64,000 bases of DNA from Dietzia lutea. Its GTDB lineage: Bacteria > Actinomycetota > Actinomycetes > Mycobacteriales > Mycobacteriaceae. Each line of letters begins with the position of its first letter. The stretch's first letter is position 1. The stretch covers positions 744,001 through 808,000 of the forward strand of contig NZ_CP015449.1 in assembly GCF_003096075.1 (NCBI RefSeq), written 5' to 3'. Of the stretch, positions 24,422 through 33,822 are shown piece by piece. The notes below the pieces were generated by a model, which saw nothing but the letters and a program-made list of their open reading frames with translations, did no database searches and was not told where the DNA came from. The position numbers and the translations under genes were made by a program.

Positions 24422-26074
24422 ATGACCGACGCAGTTGCCGATCAGTCCACCGATCCCCTCGCCGGAACCAACCCGGACATGAACGAAGCCGCCGTGTTCG
24501 AGGCCGTTGTCGACAAGATCCCGGACAACCTGCTGCTCACCATGGACGGTGTCGACTACACGTACCGGCAGATCGACGAGCTCGCCAACCGGATGGGCCA
24601 CCTCCTCAAGGCCCACGGCGCGGAGCCGCTCAGTCACGTCGCGCTCTACATGAAGAACAGCGCCGAGCACATGGCCGCCATCGTGGCGTCCATGAAGATC
24701 CGCGTGGCCGGGATCAACGTCAACTACCGTTACACCCCGGCCGAGCTCGTCTACCTGTTCAACGACTCGCAGTCGGTCGCCGTGATGGTCGACGCCGAGT
24801 TCGCCGAGACGATGGCCGCCGCCGTGCCGCAGCTGACCAGCACTCGCACGGTTCTCGCCGTCGGCGGGGCGCCGCAGGTCCTCGCGGACGCGTGTGCGGC
24901 CGCCGGTCTCACCATGGTCGACGTCGACGCCGAGCTGCCGGAGCAATCGGCGGAGCGCGGGTTCGAGCCGGCCCGCGGTGACGACCACTGGATCGTCTAC
25001 ACCGGCGGCACGACCGGGTTCCCCAAGGGCGTCCAGTGGAAGATGTCGGACTACTACTACGCGTGCCTGTCCGGCGGTAACCCCTATGGCGACAAGCGGC
25101 ACAGCCCGCAGGAGGTCGCGGACAACGTGTCGCCCGAGGGCGGCTTCCGCATCGTCATCTCGGCTCCGCTCATGCACGGCGCCGGACTGTTCACGCTGCT
25201 GACCTTCGTCAACATGGGTGGTCACCTGGTGCTGTTCCGCGACTTCGACGCGGAGGTCATCGTGGACGCCACCGCGGAGTACAAGGCGCAGATGCTGATG
25301 TTCGTCGGCGACGGCATGGCCGTGCCGATCACCGACGCCCTGCTGGAGGCCAGGAAGAGCAAGGACTTCAGCTCGATGTTCATGGTCGCCTCCGGCGGTG
25401 GCATCTGGTCCAAGACCTCGCGTGACCGGCTGCACGAGGAGTTCCCGAACGTCATCATCCGCGACAACTTCGGTGCCTCGGAGACCGGTAACGACGGCGA
25501 GCTGAACCTCAACGAGGACGGCGAGATGATCCTGGCGCCGAGCCCGCGCCTCGGTCTGATCGACGAGTCCAACAAGCCGATCGCCCCCGGATCCGACGTG
25601 ATCGGCTACATCGTGCGCCGCGGTCACGTCCCGCTCGGCTACTGGAACGACCCGGAGAAGACCGCCAAGACCTTCCCCGTGGTCGACGGTCAGCGGGTCG
25701 CGGTGCTCGGCGACATGGGCCAGATCCGCGAGGACGGTTCCATCGTGTTCCTGGGCCGCGGCTCGGGCTGCATCAACACCGGTGGCGAGAAGGTCTTCCC
25801 CGAGGAGGTCGAGCAGGCGCTCAAGGCCCACCCTGCCGTGCACGATGCGCTGGTCGCCGGCGCCCCCGACCCGCGCTTCGGCCAGAAGGTCGCCGCGGTC
25901 GTGTCGTTCCGCGAGGGCAAGTCGGCCGAGCCGGAGGAACTCTCCGCGTTCCTGCGTGAGTCCCTGGCCAACTACAAGGTGCCCAAGGTGATCGTCGACG
26001 TCCCCGAGATCCGCCGCTCGCCCGCGGGCAAGGCCGACTACAAGTGGGCCAAGGAGCAGATCTCCACGAAGTAG
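24422..26074 (+). CDS. fadD19: Steroid side-chain acyl-CoA ligase (FadD19-like)
   Basis: This is a 550-residue adenylate-forming ligase that activates a carboxylated sterol side chain to its CoA thioester, the entry to side-chain beta-oxidation. The P-loop-like VYTGGTTGFPKGVQWK is at residues about 196-211. The adenine-binding NFGASETGND, the hinge LGRGSGCINTGGEKVFPEEVE and the catalytic lysine in RRSPAGKADYKWAKEQ near the end are all present. The C-terminal SPAGKxDYxWAKEQ ending is characteristic of FadD19. Assignment over FadD17 or other sterol ligases is by pattern and context. Two KstR-like operators precede it. Confidence 0.87.
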   Translation: MTDAVADQSTDPLAGTNPDMNEAAVFEAVVDKIPDNLLLTMDGVDYTYRQIDELANRMGHLLKAHGAEPLSHVALYMKNSAEHMAAIVASMKIRVAGINVNYRYTPAELVYLFNDSQSVAVMVDAEFAETMAAAVPQLTSTRTVLAVGGAPQVLADACAAAGLTMVDVDAELPEQSAERGFEPARGDDHWIVYTGGTTGFPKGVQWKMSDYYYACLSGGNPYGDKRHSPQEVADNVSPEGGFRIVISAPLMHGAGLFTLLTFVNMGGHLVLFRDFDAEVIVDATAEYKAQMLMFVGDGMAVPITDALLEARKSKDFSSMFMVASGGGIWSKTSRDRLHEEFPNVIIRDNFGASETGNDGELNLNEDGEMILAPSPRLGLIDESNKPIAPGSDVIGYIVRRGHVPLGYWNDPEKTAKTFPVVDGQRVAVLGDMGQIREDGSIVFLGRGSGCINTGGEKVFPEEVEQALKAHPAVHDALVAGAPDPRFGQKVAAVVSFREGKSAEPEELSAFLRESLANYKVPKVIVDVPEIRRSPAGKADYKWAKEQISTK

Positions 26075-26108
26075 CGCACGAGCGGTGACGCACCAGCACT
26101 GACCGTCC

Positions 26109-26138
26109 CGGCCGGGTCCGCACCAGCGGACCCGGCCG
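26109..26138. terminator. Terminator-like hairpin after fadD19
   Basis: CGGCCGGGTCCGC (26109-26121) and GCGGACCCGGCCG (26126-26138) form a perfect 13-bp stem with a 4-base loop between the convergent fadD19 and maltokinase genes. There is no U-tract, as is common in this GC range. Confidence 0.75.
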
Positions 26139-26180
26139 GCGTGCGTCGCGAGGCGTGCGTCGCGAGGCGTGCATCGCGGG
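26139..26180. repeat. Three tandem copies of a 14-bp unit
   Basis: GCGTGCGTCGCGAG is repeated at 26139, 26153 and 26167 (the third copy has two changes). It lies directly after the terminator hairpin and before the end of the maltokinase gene. Confidence 0.85.
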
Positions 26181-26194
26181 GAGTGGGGAGCCGG

Positions 26195-27574
26195 TCAGCC
26201 GGCGGAGAGGATCCGCTCCACCGCGCCCATCGGCACCGGGACCCACCCAGGCCGGTTCCGTGACTCGTAGACCACCTCGTACAAGGCCTTGTCCAGCGTG
26301 TACGCCCGCAGCAGAGCCCCGGTGTCGCGGGGATCGGAGTCGCTGACCTCGGCGTACCCCGAGCAGAAGGCGTCGACGTTGCGGTCACGCCACTCGCGGG
26401 CCCGGAAACGCAGCTGCCGGTCCTCCACGCCGACGAGCGTGTGCTGGGCCGCGTAGTCGAGACTGCGCAGGATGCCCGCCACATCGCGCGCGGGCGAGTC
26501 CGGCACCCGGCGCTCGGCGAGGGGCGCGGACGGCTCGCCCTCGAAGTCGATGACGATCCAGCGGTCCGGCGCCCGCAGGGTCTGCCCGAGGTGCAGGTCG
26601 CCGTGGATGCGGTGGACGGGCACCGGCCCGGAGCCGGCGACCTCGTCGAACACCGCGCGTGCGGCGTCCGCGTACTCCGCCAGCGCCGGCACCTCGGCGA
26701 CCGCCGCGTCCAGCCGCGCCCGCATCGACGCCACCAGGTCGGTCCCGTCGCGCGTGGTCACCCCGGTCGCGGCCGCGAGGTCCTCGTGCACCTGAGCCAC
26801 GGCCGCGCCGAGCCGGGAGGCCTCGTCGGCGAAATCGGTGCCCACCTCCTCGGCCAACAGGTCGGCCTCGGCGAAGAGATCGCGGACGCTCGCCGTGGCC
26901 ATCGCCCACCCGTCGGCCGCGCCCGCCATGAACTCCTGAGCCATGGCCAGGGTCGTGGGCCCGCCCCCGAGGTCGCCAACCTCGCCGTCGTCCAGTTCCA
27001 CCCAGCCCCGCAGCGCCGCCACGGCCGGGCAGTCCCGGTCGGCCAGCGCGGCGTGGAGCTCCACGTCCGGGTTGACGCCCGGCTGGACGAGGCGGAACAG
27101 CTTGACCATGAGGTCGTCCCCGAACACCAGGGAGGAGTTGGACTGCTCGCCCTCGAGCAGCCGCCCCCACGTGGGTTCGGGGACGGGCGCGTCGGCGACG
27201 AGGCGGAACCGCAGGCCCCCGACCTCGGCCTGCTCGCCCAGGTGTCGCAGCAGCGACTCGGTGCCGCGCGGGTCACGCAGCCCGTCGTAGACGACGGGGG
27301 AGGCGCCCTCGGGGGTCAGCGGGAACGCGCGCCGGTCGCCCGGCAGCTCCGGCGCGGTGGCGATGGGCACCTGGTAGCGCTGGGGTCGACCGTCCACCTC
27401 GAGGTCCACGAGCAGGTGCTCGACCAGGACCTCCGGGTCGTCCAGCATCATCGCGCGTCGGGTGACCCGCACGCCGCTGAGCTCGAGTCCCTTGCCGGCG
27501 AACCAGCGCTGTTCGGGCAGCCAGTCCGTGAGCAGTCGGGCCAGGGTGGCGTCGTCGACGGGGGCGATACTCAC
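26195..27574 (-). CDS. mak: Maltokinase (Pep2/Mak)
   Basis: This is a 459-residue aminoglycoside-phosphotransferase-fold kinase that phosphorylates maltose to maltose 1-phosphate, the donor for alpha-glucan synthesis by GlgE. Residues 1-90 are the maltokinase N-terminal cap ([11 protein letters not shown]). The catalytic loop is [13 protein letters not shown] and the metal-binding segment is [17 protein letters not shown]. The GTG start overlaps the treS stop (GTGA), so TreS and Mak are co-translated, as in other actinobacteria where they form a complex. No glgE is in the window. Confidence 0.93.
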   Translation of the reverse strand: MSIAPVDDATLARLLTDWLPEQRWFAGKGLELSGVRVTRRAMMLDDPEVLVEHLLVDLEVDGRPQRYQVPIATAPELPGDRRAFPLTPEGASPVVYDGLRDPRGTESLLRHLGEQAEVGGLRFRLVADAPVPEPTWGRLLEGEQSNSSLVFGDDLMVKLFRLVQPGVNPDVELHAALADRDCPAVAALRGWVELDDGEVGDLGGGPTTLAMAQEFMAGAADGWAMATASVRDLFAEADLLAEEVGTDFADEASRLGAAVAQVHEDLAAATGVTTRDGTDLVASMRARLDAAVAEVPALAEYADAARAVFDEVAGSGPVPVHRIHGDLHLGQTLRAPDRWIVIDFEGEPSAPLAERRVPDSPARDVAGILRSLDYAAQHTLVGVEDRQLRFRAREWRDRNVDAFCSGYAEVSDSDPRDTGALLRAYTLDKALYEVVYESRNRPGWVPVPMGAVERILSAG

Positions 27575-29382
27575 GGTCCCTCCTCCGGGCTGCGCAGTTC
27601 GAGCCAGTAGAAGCCGTACCCGGGCAGCGTGAGCTGGTAGGGGTCGGCGTCGATCTCGGGGAACGGCACCCCGCCGGTGAGCTCGTGGGGCTGGCGGCCC
27701 GCGAACTCGGCCAGGTCCAGCCGCACGGCCTGCGGGAACCGGGACAGGTTGTTGACGCAGAGGATGACGTCGGGCTCGTCGTCGGCGCCCTCCAGCGTGC
27801 GCAGGTAGGACAGGATCGACGGGTTGGAGCCGCCGAGGTCGATGAACTCACCCAGGCCGAACGCGCGGTGCTCCTTGCGGACGTGGATCATCCGCCGGGT
27901 CCAGTGCAGCAGGCTCGCGGTGGAGTTCATCTGCGCCTCCACGTTGACGCCCTGGTAGCCGTACTGCGGGTCCATGATGACCGGCAGGTAGAGGCGTCCC
28001 GGGTCGCAGCGGGAGAAGCCGGCGTTACGGTCGGGGCTCCATTGCATGGGCGTGCGGACGGCGTCGCGGTCGCCGAGCCAGATGTTGTCGCCCATCCCGA
28101 TCTCGTCGCCGTAGTACAGCATCGGCGAACCGGGCAGGCTGAGCAGCAGCGCGGTGAACAGCTCGAGCTGGTTGGTGTCGCCGTCGAGCAGCGGGGCCAG
28201 GCGCCGGCGGATGCCGATGTTGGCCTTCATCCGCGGGTCCTTGGCGTACTCCGCGTACATGTAGTCGCGTTCCTCGTCGGTGACCATCTCGAGCGTGAGC
28301 TCGTCGTGGTTGCGCAGGAAGATCGCCCACTGCGCCGAGGACGGGATGTCGGGGGTGTGGGCGAGGATCTCGGTGACGGGGAAGCGGGACTGCCGCCGCA
28401 CGGCCATGAAGATCCGCGGCATGAGCGGGAAGTGGAACGCCATGTGGCACTCGTCGCCCACCTCGGGCTCGCCGTAGTAGTCCACCACGTCGTCGGGCCA
28501 CTGGTTGGCCTCGGCGAGCAGCACGCGCCCCGGGAACTCCTCCTCGACCACGGCACGGCACCTGCGCAGGAAGTCGTGCGTCTCGGGTAGGTTCTCGCAG
28601 TTGGTGCCGTCGCGCTCGAACAGGTACGGCACGGCGTCCAGGCGGAAGCCGTCGATGCCCAGATCCAGCCAGAAGCGCAGGACGTCGATCATCGCGTCCT
28701 GGACCTCGGGATTGTCGTAGTTGAGGTCCGGCTGGTGGGAGAAGAAGCGGTGCCAGTAGAACTGCCCGCGCACGGGGTCGTAGGTCCAGTTGGAGGACTC
28801 GGTGTCGACGAAGATGATGCGGGCCTCGGGGTACCGCGTGTCGTCGTCGGACCACACGTAGAAGTCGCCGTACGGGCCCTCCGGGTCGGAGCGGGACTCC
28901 TGGAACCAGGCGTGGGTGTCGGAGGTGTGGTTCATGACGAGGTCGGTGATGACCCGGATGCCGCGGCTGTGGGCCTGGTCGAGGAACTCGACGAAGTCCT
29001 CGACGGTGCCGAACTCGGGCAGCACGGTGCGGAAGTCGCGGATGTCGTAGCCGCCGTCGCGCAGGGGGGAGTCGTAGAACGGCGGGAGCCAGAGGCAGTC
29101 CACGCCGAGCCACTGCAGGTAGTCGAGCTTCTCGGTGAGGCCGCGCAGGTCGCCGGTGCCGTTGCCGTCGGAGTCGTAGAACGCCCGGACGAGGACCTCG
29201 TAGAACACCGCGGTCTTGTACCAGTCGCGGTCGATCTCCAGCTCGGACGCGTGCCGGTAGTCAGCGGCACTGGGCTCCACGACGTGGCCGTCGTCGGTGA
29301 GCTCGGGGTCGGCCGGCCGTGGGTCGGCGACGCGTGACTCGACGGGATGGGACTCGGACTGCAGGCGCGGCTTGGGTGCCAT
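27571..29382 (-). CDS. treS: Trehalose synthase / maltose alpha-D-glucosyltransferase
   Basis: This is a 603-residue GH13 enzyme that isomerises trehalose and maltose. Catalytic regions are visible: [14 protein letters not shown] (region I), [22 protein letters not shown] with the nucleophilic aspartate (region II), VLLAEANQW with the acid glutamate (region III) and [12 protein letters not shown] (region IV). [20 protein letters not shown] is typical of TreS. About 55 disordered residues precede the catalytic domain. I chose ATG 29382 because a start at 29418 would overlap the divergent gene. It forms an operon with mak. Confidence 0.95.
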   Translation of the reverse strand: MAPKPRLQSESHPVESRVADPRPADPELTDDGHVVEPSAADYRHASELEIDRDWYKTAVFYEVLVRAFYDSDGNGTGDLRGLTEKLDYLQWLGVDCLWLPPFYDSPLRDGGYDIRDFRTVLPEFGTVEDFVEFLDQAHSRGIRVITDLVMNHTSDTHAWFQESRSDPEGPYGDFYVWSDDDTRYPEARIIFVDTESSNWTYDPVRGQFYWHRFFSHQPDLNYDNPEVQDAMIDVLRFWLDLGIDGFRLDAVPYLFERDGTNCENLPETHDFLRRCRAVVEEEFPGRVLLAEANQWPDDVVDYYGEPEVGDECHMAFHFPLMPRIFMAVRRQSRFPVTEILAHTPDIPSSAQWAIFLRNHDELTLEMVTDEERDYMYAEYAKDPRMKANIGIRRRLAPLLDGDTNQLELFTALLLSLPGSPMLYYGDEIGMGDNIWLGDRDAVRTPMQWSPDRNAGFSRCDPGRLYLPVIMDPQYGYQGVNVEAQMNSTASLLHWTRRMIHVRKEHRAFGLGEFIDLGGSNPSILSYLRTLEGADDEPDVILCVNNLSRFPQAVRLDLAEFAGRQPHELTGGVPFPEIDADPYQLTLPGYGFYWLELRSPEEGP

Positions 29383-29416
29383 GTGGGCGAGCCTACGGCC
29401 CCGTACGATCCGGTGC

Positions 29417-29674
29417 ATGCGGAAAATCGACCCGACCGAGCGGGTCCGCGGCGTGGTGCGGTCCTTCCGGGGCCGGCACGGCCGGCGCGCCCGTGCGCTC
29501 GCCGTGCGGTTGGACGGCGACGACGACGAGGTCGTCCTCCGCCCGTGGGAGCTGCGATTGCCGAGGTCCGTCGTCTACGCGGCGGCCCGGTCCAGGGGCT
29601 GGGAACCCGACGGGGGCACGCGGGCGCTCGTCCAGCGGGGCCCGTGGCTCGAACCGATGCGGTTCACACGATGA
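29417..29674 (+). CDS. Small basic protein of unknown function
   Basis: This is an 85-residue, arginine-rich protein ([19 protein letters not shown]...). No known family is recognised. It has no signal peptide or membrane segment, and it ends in a WLEPMRFTR tail. It is divergent from treS, with starts only 34 bases apart, and its stop overlaps the start of the next gene (ATGA), which supports real translation. Function unknown. Confidence 0.6.
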   Translation: MRKIDPTERVRGVVRSFRGRHGRRARALAVRLDGDDDEVVLRPWELRLPRSVVYAAARSRGWEPDGGTRALVQRGPWLEPMRFTR

Positions 29675-30015
29675 GCCCCGGCTGGGTGCTCACGATCCTG
29701 GCGCTGCTCCCGTTGCTCGCGTGGGGGATCGCCGCCGTGGTGGTGGCCATCCGCCGGTGGTCGCGGCGCCGGGGGGACGACCGCACGCGCCGGTTGCGAC
29801 TGGCCCGGATGCTGCGCGGTGGCGATCTCGTCGTCGTCCCCACCTCCGACGTCGACCTGCCCGAGGCCACCGTCCTCGCCGTCGCCGCGGACGCCGGGTA
29901 CCGCCTCGTGGGCTACGAACGCGCGGACACGCCCCTGCGCCGCCGGGTCGGGGTGTTCGTGCGCATCGGCGGGGAGGTCGACGCGGTGATCAGAGGCGTG
30001 CCCACACCCCGGTAA
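29671..30015 (+). CDS. Small single-pass membrane protein of unknown function
   Basis: This is a 114-residue protein with one N-terminal membrane segment (about residues 5-27, VLTILALLPLLAWGIAAVVV), then a basic cluster RRWSRRRGDDRTRRLR that should stay cytoplasmic, and a roughly 65-residue soluble domain (DLVVVPTSDVDLPEATVLAVAADAGYRLVGYE). The start overlaps the upstream stop. No family is recognised. Confidence 0.65.
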   Translation: MSPGWVLTILALLPLLAWGIAAVVVAIRRWSRRRGDDRTRRLRLARMLRGGDLVVVPTSDVDLPEATVLAVAADAGYRLVGYERADTPLRRRVGVFVRIGGEVDAVIRGVPTPR

Positions 30016-30025
30016 CGTGACGCGC

Positions 30026-31069
30026 ATGCGCATCGGGATGGCTCTGAACTACAGCGGCGGGTTCGCCGAGACGGCCGCGGAGGCCGCCGACCTCGAGAGG
30101 GCGGGACTGGACATCGCGTTCGTCCCGGAGGCGTACTCGTTCGACGCCGTGAGCCAGCTCGGCTACCTCGCGGCCAAGACCTCCACGATGGAGCTGGCGT
30201 CGGGCATCCTGCAGATCTACACCCGTACGCCCACGCTCACCGCCATGACCGCCGCCGGGCTGGACTTCGTCTCCGACGGCCGATTCACCCTGGGCTTGGG
30301 CGCCTCCGGCCCGCAGGTCGTGGAGGGCTTCCACGGCGTGAAGTACGACGCGCCGCTCGCCCGCACGCGCGAGATCATCGAGATCTGCCGGAAGGTGTGG
30401 CGCCGCGAGAAGGTCGTCCACGACGGCAAGAAGTACCAGATCCCGCTGCCCGCCGACCAGGGCACCGGGCTGGGCAAGCCGCTCAAGCTCATCAACCACC
30501 CGGTGCGTTCGACCATCCCCATCATCCTCGCCGCGCTGGGGCCGAAGAACGTCGAGCTGGCCGCCGAGGTCGCGGATGGGTGGCAGCCGCTGTTCTTCCA
30601 TCCTGAGAAGGCGCATCTGGCGTGGGGTGACGCGCTGGCCGCGGGCAGGGCGAAGCGCGATCCGTCGCTCGGTGATCTCGACGTCTACGCCGGCCCCGCC
30701 CTGGCGATCTGCGACGAGTCCGAGGTTCCCTTCTACCTGGACCTCGTGCGCCCGCACCTCGCCCTCTACATCGGTGGCATGGGTGCGCGCGGCAAGAACT
30801 TCTACAACGAGCTCGCGTGCCGCTACGGCTACGAGGACGAGGCCGCCCGCATCCAGGATCTCTACCTGGACGGCAAAAAGGAGGAGGCCGCCGCGGCCGT
30901 GCCGGACGAGCTGGTGCGCTCGGTGTCCCTCATCGGGTCCGCCGGATACGTCGCCGAGCGGGTCGAGGCGTTCCGCGAGGCCGGCGCCACCACTCTCACC
31001 GTGGTCCCCATGGCCCTCGATGCGCCCGGCCGCCTGCGCCTGGTGGAGCAGTTCCGCGAGATGTGCTGA
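30026..31069 (+). CDS. LLM-class F420-dependent oxidoreductase
   Basis: This is a 347-residue luciferase-like monooxygenase-fold protein of the F420-dependent branch: MRIGMALNYSGGFAETAAEAADLERAGLDIAFVPE, then FTLGLGASGPQVVEGFHGVKYDAPLARTREIIEICRKVW and IPIILAALGPKNVELAAEVADGW. I chose ATG 30026 because it begins at the first beta-strand; a GTG three codons earlier is in frame. M. tuberculosis Rv3520c, a gene I recall from the cholesterol cluster next to fadD19, is of this class, so a sterol role is plausible. No KstR-like site is seen in front of it. Substrate unknown. Confidence 0.85.
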   Translation: MRIGMALNYSGGFAETAAEAADLERAGLDIAFVPEAYSFDAVSQLGYLAAKTSTMELASGILQIYTRTPTLTAMTAAGLDFVSDGRFTLGLGASGPQVVEGFHGVKYDAPLARTREIIEICRKVWRREKVVHDGKKYQIPLPADQGTGLGKPLKLINHPVRSTIPIILAALGPKNVELAAEVADGWQPLFFHPEKAHLAWGDALAAGRAKRDPSLGDLDVYAGPALAICDESEVPFYLDLVRPHLALYIGGMGARGKNFYNELACRYGYEDEAARIQDLYLDGKKEEAAAAVPDELVRSVSLIGSAGYVAERVEAFREAGATTLTVVPMALDAPGRLRLVEQFREMC

Positions 31070-31138
31070 GCAGCGGCCGGCGCGTGCGGCCGCGCCGGGC
31101 GGGCACACAGGGCGGCCGCGCCGGGCGCGGATACGACG

Positions 31139-31167
31139 ACACCCCGCGGTGATCGACCGCGGGGTGT
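31139..31167. terminator. Terminator-like hairpin between convergent genes
   Basis: ACACCCCGCGGT (31139-31150) pairs perfectly with ACCGCGGGGTGT (31156-31167) around a 5-base loop. Flanking CGACG/CGTCG can extend the stem with one mismatch. It separates the LLM gene from the convergent MaoC gene. Confidence 0.8.
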
Positions 31168-31202
31168 TCGTCGGGGCGTTCTTCAGGCGTGGGTGCCGCC
31201 GG

Positions 31203-32063
31203 TCAGGCGAGCTCGACCACCACGTTCTTGAGGACGGGCGCGTCGTCGCGCTCCGTGACGGTGGCCGCCACGAGCAGTCGCGAGCCCTCCTCCCACACGC
31301 GGATGCGCATGGTCTCGCCGGGGAAGAAGATGCCGCCGAAGGTGACGCCGTACCCGCTGACGCGGGAGACGTCGCCGCCGAGCACCTCGTCGACCACCGC
31401 ACGCAGGACCAGCCCGTAGGAGCACAGGCCGTGCAGGATCGGACGCTGGAAGCCGGCGGCCTCGGCGAACGCGGGGTCGGAGTGCAGCGGATTGCGATCG
31501 CCGCACAGGCGGTACAACAGCGCCTGCTGGGGGAGCGTGGCCACCTCGATGGTGTGGTCGGCGTCCCGCTCGGGGTACTCCACCTTCTCCGAGGTACCGC
31601 GCTCGCCGCCGAAGTTGCCCTCACCCTTCGCGAAGATGCCGGACCGCGAGGTCCACAGTTTCTCGCCCTGGGCGGAGACCGTCTCGGACTCCTGGATGAT
31701 CACCGCGGCCGAGCCCTTGTCCTGGATCTCGGCGATCTTCGTCGTGGTCACGGCGGTGCCGGAGGCCGGGATGGGGCGGTGCAGCGTGACGGACTGGCTG
31801 CCGTGGACGACCTTCGCCAGATTGATCTCCACTCCGGGGAAGGACACCTTCGGCGCCTCGGTGACGTTCATCGTCGCGGCGACCGTGGCGAACGACGGGA
31901 GGACCTTCGGCTCGACGTCGTGGACGTACTCGAGCCCGGTGGTGTCCATGGGGTCGGCGGCCGCGCCGACGGACAGCGCGTAGAGCGCCACGTCGGAGGC
32001 GGTCCAGGAGAACTCCTGGGAGGGCAGCTGCGCCCCGAGGGCGATGTCGAGATCGATCGGCAC
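31203..32063 (-). CDS. MaoC-family enoyl-CoA hydratase (2-enoyl-CoA hydratase 2 / Hsd4B-like)
   Basis: This is a 286-residue double-hotdog hydratase. The hydratase-2 motif is complete: YRLCGDRNPLHSDPAFAEAAGFQRPILHGLCSYG, with the Asp and His catalytic pair. The N-terminal half is the degenerate hotdog (LGAQLPSQEFSWTASDVALYALSVGA). It probably hydrates a C26/C24 steroid side-chain enoyl-CoA, the role assigned to the mycobacterial Hsd4B/Rv3538 type. The GTG start follows the kstD stop by one base, so it belongs to the kstD operon under the KstR-like site at 33773. Confidence 0.85.
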   Translation of the reverse strand: MPIDLDIALGAQLPSQEFSWTASDVALYALSVGAAADPMDTTGLEYVHDVEPKVLPSFATVAATMNVTEAPKVSFPGVEINLAKVVHGSQSVTLHRPIPASGTAVTTTKIAEIQDKGSAAVIIQESETVSAQGEKLWTSRSGIFAKGEGNFGGERGTSEKVEYPERDADHTIEVATLPQQALLYRLCGDRNPLHSDPAFAEAAGFQRPILHGLCSYGLVLRAVVDEVLGGDVSRVSGYGVTFGGIFFPGETMRIRVWEEGSRLLVAATVTERDDAPVLKNVVVELA

Positions 32064-32064
32064 G

Positions 32065-33771
32065 TCAGACTCCTGTCTTCTGGGTCGTGGGGGTGGAGGC
32101 GAGCATGTGCTCCACGGCGAGGTAGCCGAAGACCATGGCGGGTCCGATGGTGGCGCCCGGTCCGGCGTAGGTGTGGCCCATGACCGGCGAGGACGCGTTG
32201 CCCGCGGCGTAGAGGCCCTCGATCACGGACCCGTCCTCGCGCAGCACGCGGCCGTGGACGTCGGTGTTCGCGCCGCCCTTGGTGCCGAGGTCGCCCGGCA
32301 CCATCTTCACCGCGTAGAACGGGGCCTTGCGGACCGGGCCGAGGCTCGGGTTGGGCTTGTTGGTGGGGTCGCCGTAGTAGTGGTCGTAGCCCGACTCTCC
32401 GCGCTGGAAGTCCTCGTCCCTGCCCTTTGCGGCGAAGCCGTTGAACCGCTCCGCGGTGCGCTCGAGGGCGTCGGCCGGCACGCCGATGAGGTCGGCGAGC
32501 TCGGCGAGGGTGTCGGCCTTGTGGAAGTTCTCGGTCGCCAGCCACTTCTTGGGCAGCGGCTGCTTGGCCTGCAGACCGGCGAACAGGTACCGGTTCTTGT
32601 ACTCCTGGTCGAAGATGATCCAGGCCGGCAGGTTCTCGGCCGGCCCCTCGCCCTGGCCGTACTCGCCGCCGTACATCTTGTGGCCGGCCTCGACGTAGGG
32701 CAGCGACTCGTTCATGAAGCGCTCACCGCGCGGGTTGACCATGAACGAGCAGGGCAGGGACCGCTCGGCCAGCGCGAACCAGGGCCCGCGCGGGAGCATG
32801 ATGGTGGGGCCCCACCATGCGTCCTCCATGAAGGACAGCTCGGCGCCGACCTTCTCCATGGCCTCGATGCCCTCGCCGGTGTTGGCGGCCGCGCCCACGG
32901 TCCAGTCGGTGGGGATGGGCTGACGCTGGTACTTGTCCCGCATGTCCTGGTTGTGCTCGAATCCGCCGGAGCCCACCACCACGCCGAGGCGCGCCCGCAG
33001 GGTGACCTCCTCGCCGTTACGCGTGGCGGTGATGCCGACGACCCGCTCCTCGTTGCCGGAGCCCTCGGTGACCAGGCCGGTCATGGGCGTCTCGAGCCAC
33101 ACCGGCACGCCCGCGTCGAGCAGGCCCTTGCGCAGGCCGGCGATGAGCGCGCGGCCCATGCCCACCGAGTTCTGCCCACGGGCCTTCGCGAGGAACATCC
33201 GCAGCGACACCTTGATCGAGCGGCGGATGCCCTTGGTGGTCGGCCGCTGCAGCAGGTTGAGCCACCGGTAGTCGGACTGCATGACCACCATGTTCGCCGG
33301 GGCCTTGGCGTAACCGGGCTCGAGCTTGTCGGCCTCGGAACCGAGCTGCCGCAGGTCGAACGGCTTCGGCTCGACGGACCGGCCTCCGAGACGACCGCCG
33401 GGAGCCTCGGGGTAGTAGTCGGAGTAGTCCTTGACCCACTCAAGCTGGAGCGGGGAGTTGGCGAGGACGAAGTCGAGGACCTCGGGCCCGCGGTCGACGT
33501 AGGTGTCGATCCGCTCGGCCGGGACGACGTCACCGACGATCGATCGGAGGTAGGTCCGCGCGGCCTCGGGGGTGTCGAGGACACCGTCGCGCTGGAGCAC
33601 CGAGTTGTTGGGGATCCACACGCCGCCGCCGGAGCGGGCGGTGGAGCCTCCGTAGTGCGGGGCCTTCTCCACGAGGACCACGCTGAGGCCCTTTTTTGCT
33701 GCCGCGAGGGCGGCCGTCATGCCTGCTCCACCGCTGCCTACGACGACGACGTCGAATTCCTGGTCTGCCAT
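32065..33771 (-). CDS. kstD: 3-Ketosteroid delta-1-dehydrogenase
   Basis: This is a 568-residue flavoprotein that introduces the 1,2 double bond into 3-ketosteroids, one of the two steps that open ring B. The N-terminal FAD site is VVVVGSGGAGMTAALAAAKKGLSVVLVEK, followed by YGGSTARSGGGVWIPNN. A C-terminal HTYAGPGATIGPAMVFGYLA block carries the Tyr and Gly (four residues apart) that bind the 3-keto group in characterised enzymes. Length fits the family (about 560). The ATG at 33771 lies only one base from the KstR-like operator, so the transcript may be nearly leaderless. Confidence 0.94.
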   Translation of the reverse strand: MADQEFDVVVVGSGGAGMTAALAAAKKGLSVVLVEKAPHYGGSTARSGGGVWIPNNSVLQRDGVLDTPEAARTYLRSIVGDVVPAERIDTYVDRGPEVLDFVLANSPLQLEWVKDYSDYYPEAPGGRLGGRSVEPKPFDLRQLGSEADKLEPGYAKAPANMVVMQSDYRWLNLLQRPTTKGIRRSIKVSLRMFLAKARGQNSVGMGRALIAGLRKGLLDAGVPVWLETPMTGLVTEGSGNEERVVGITATRNGEEVTLRARLGVVVGSGGFEHNQDMRDKYQRQPIPTDWTVGAAANTGEGIEAMEKVGAELSFMEDAWWGPTIMLPRGPWFALAERSLPCSFMVNPRGERFMNESLPYVEAGHKMYGGEYGQGEGPAENLPAWIIFDQEYKNRYLFAGLQAKQPLPKKWLATENFHKADTLAELADLIGVPADALERTAERFNGFAAKGRDEDFQRGESGYDHYYGDPTNKPNPSLGPVRKAPFYAVKMVPGDLGTKGGANTDVHGRVLREDGSVIEGLYAAGNASSPVMGHTYAGPGATIGPAMVFGYLAVEHMLASTPTTQKTGV

Positions 33772-33772
33772 G

Positions 33773-33786
33773 TAGAACACGTTATA
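33773..33786. promoter_or_regulatory. KstR operator (kstD/hsaE)
   Basis: TAGAACACGTTATA matches the KstR palindrome except for one base. It sits one base from the kstD start codon and 36 bases before the hsaE start, so one dimer could block both divergent genes. Confidence 0.85.
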
Positions 33787-33822
33787 GAACTGATCGCCGT
33801 CGCGCCAGACGCCCCAGGTAGC

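Noticed and set aside
30026-31069. LLM oxidoreductase assigned to the KstR regulon
   Set aside because: No operator is visible upstream. The link to sterols rests on recalled synteny only, so no gene name was given.
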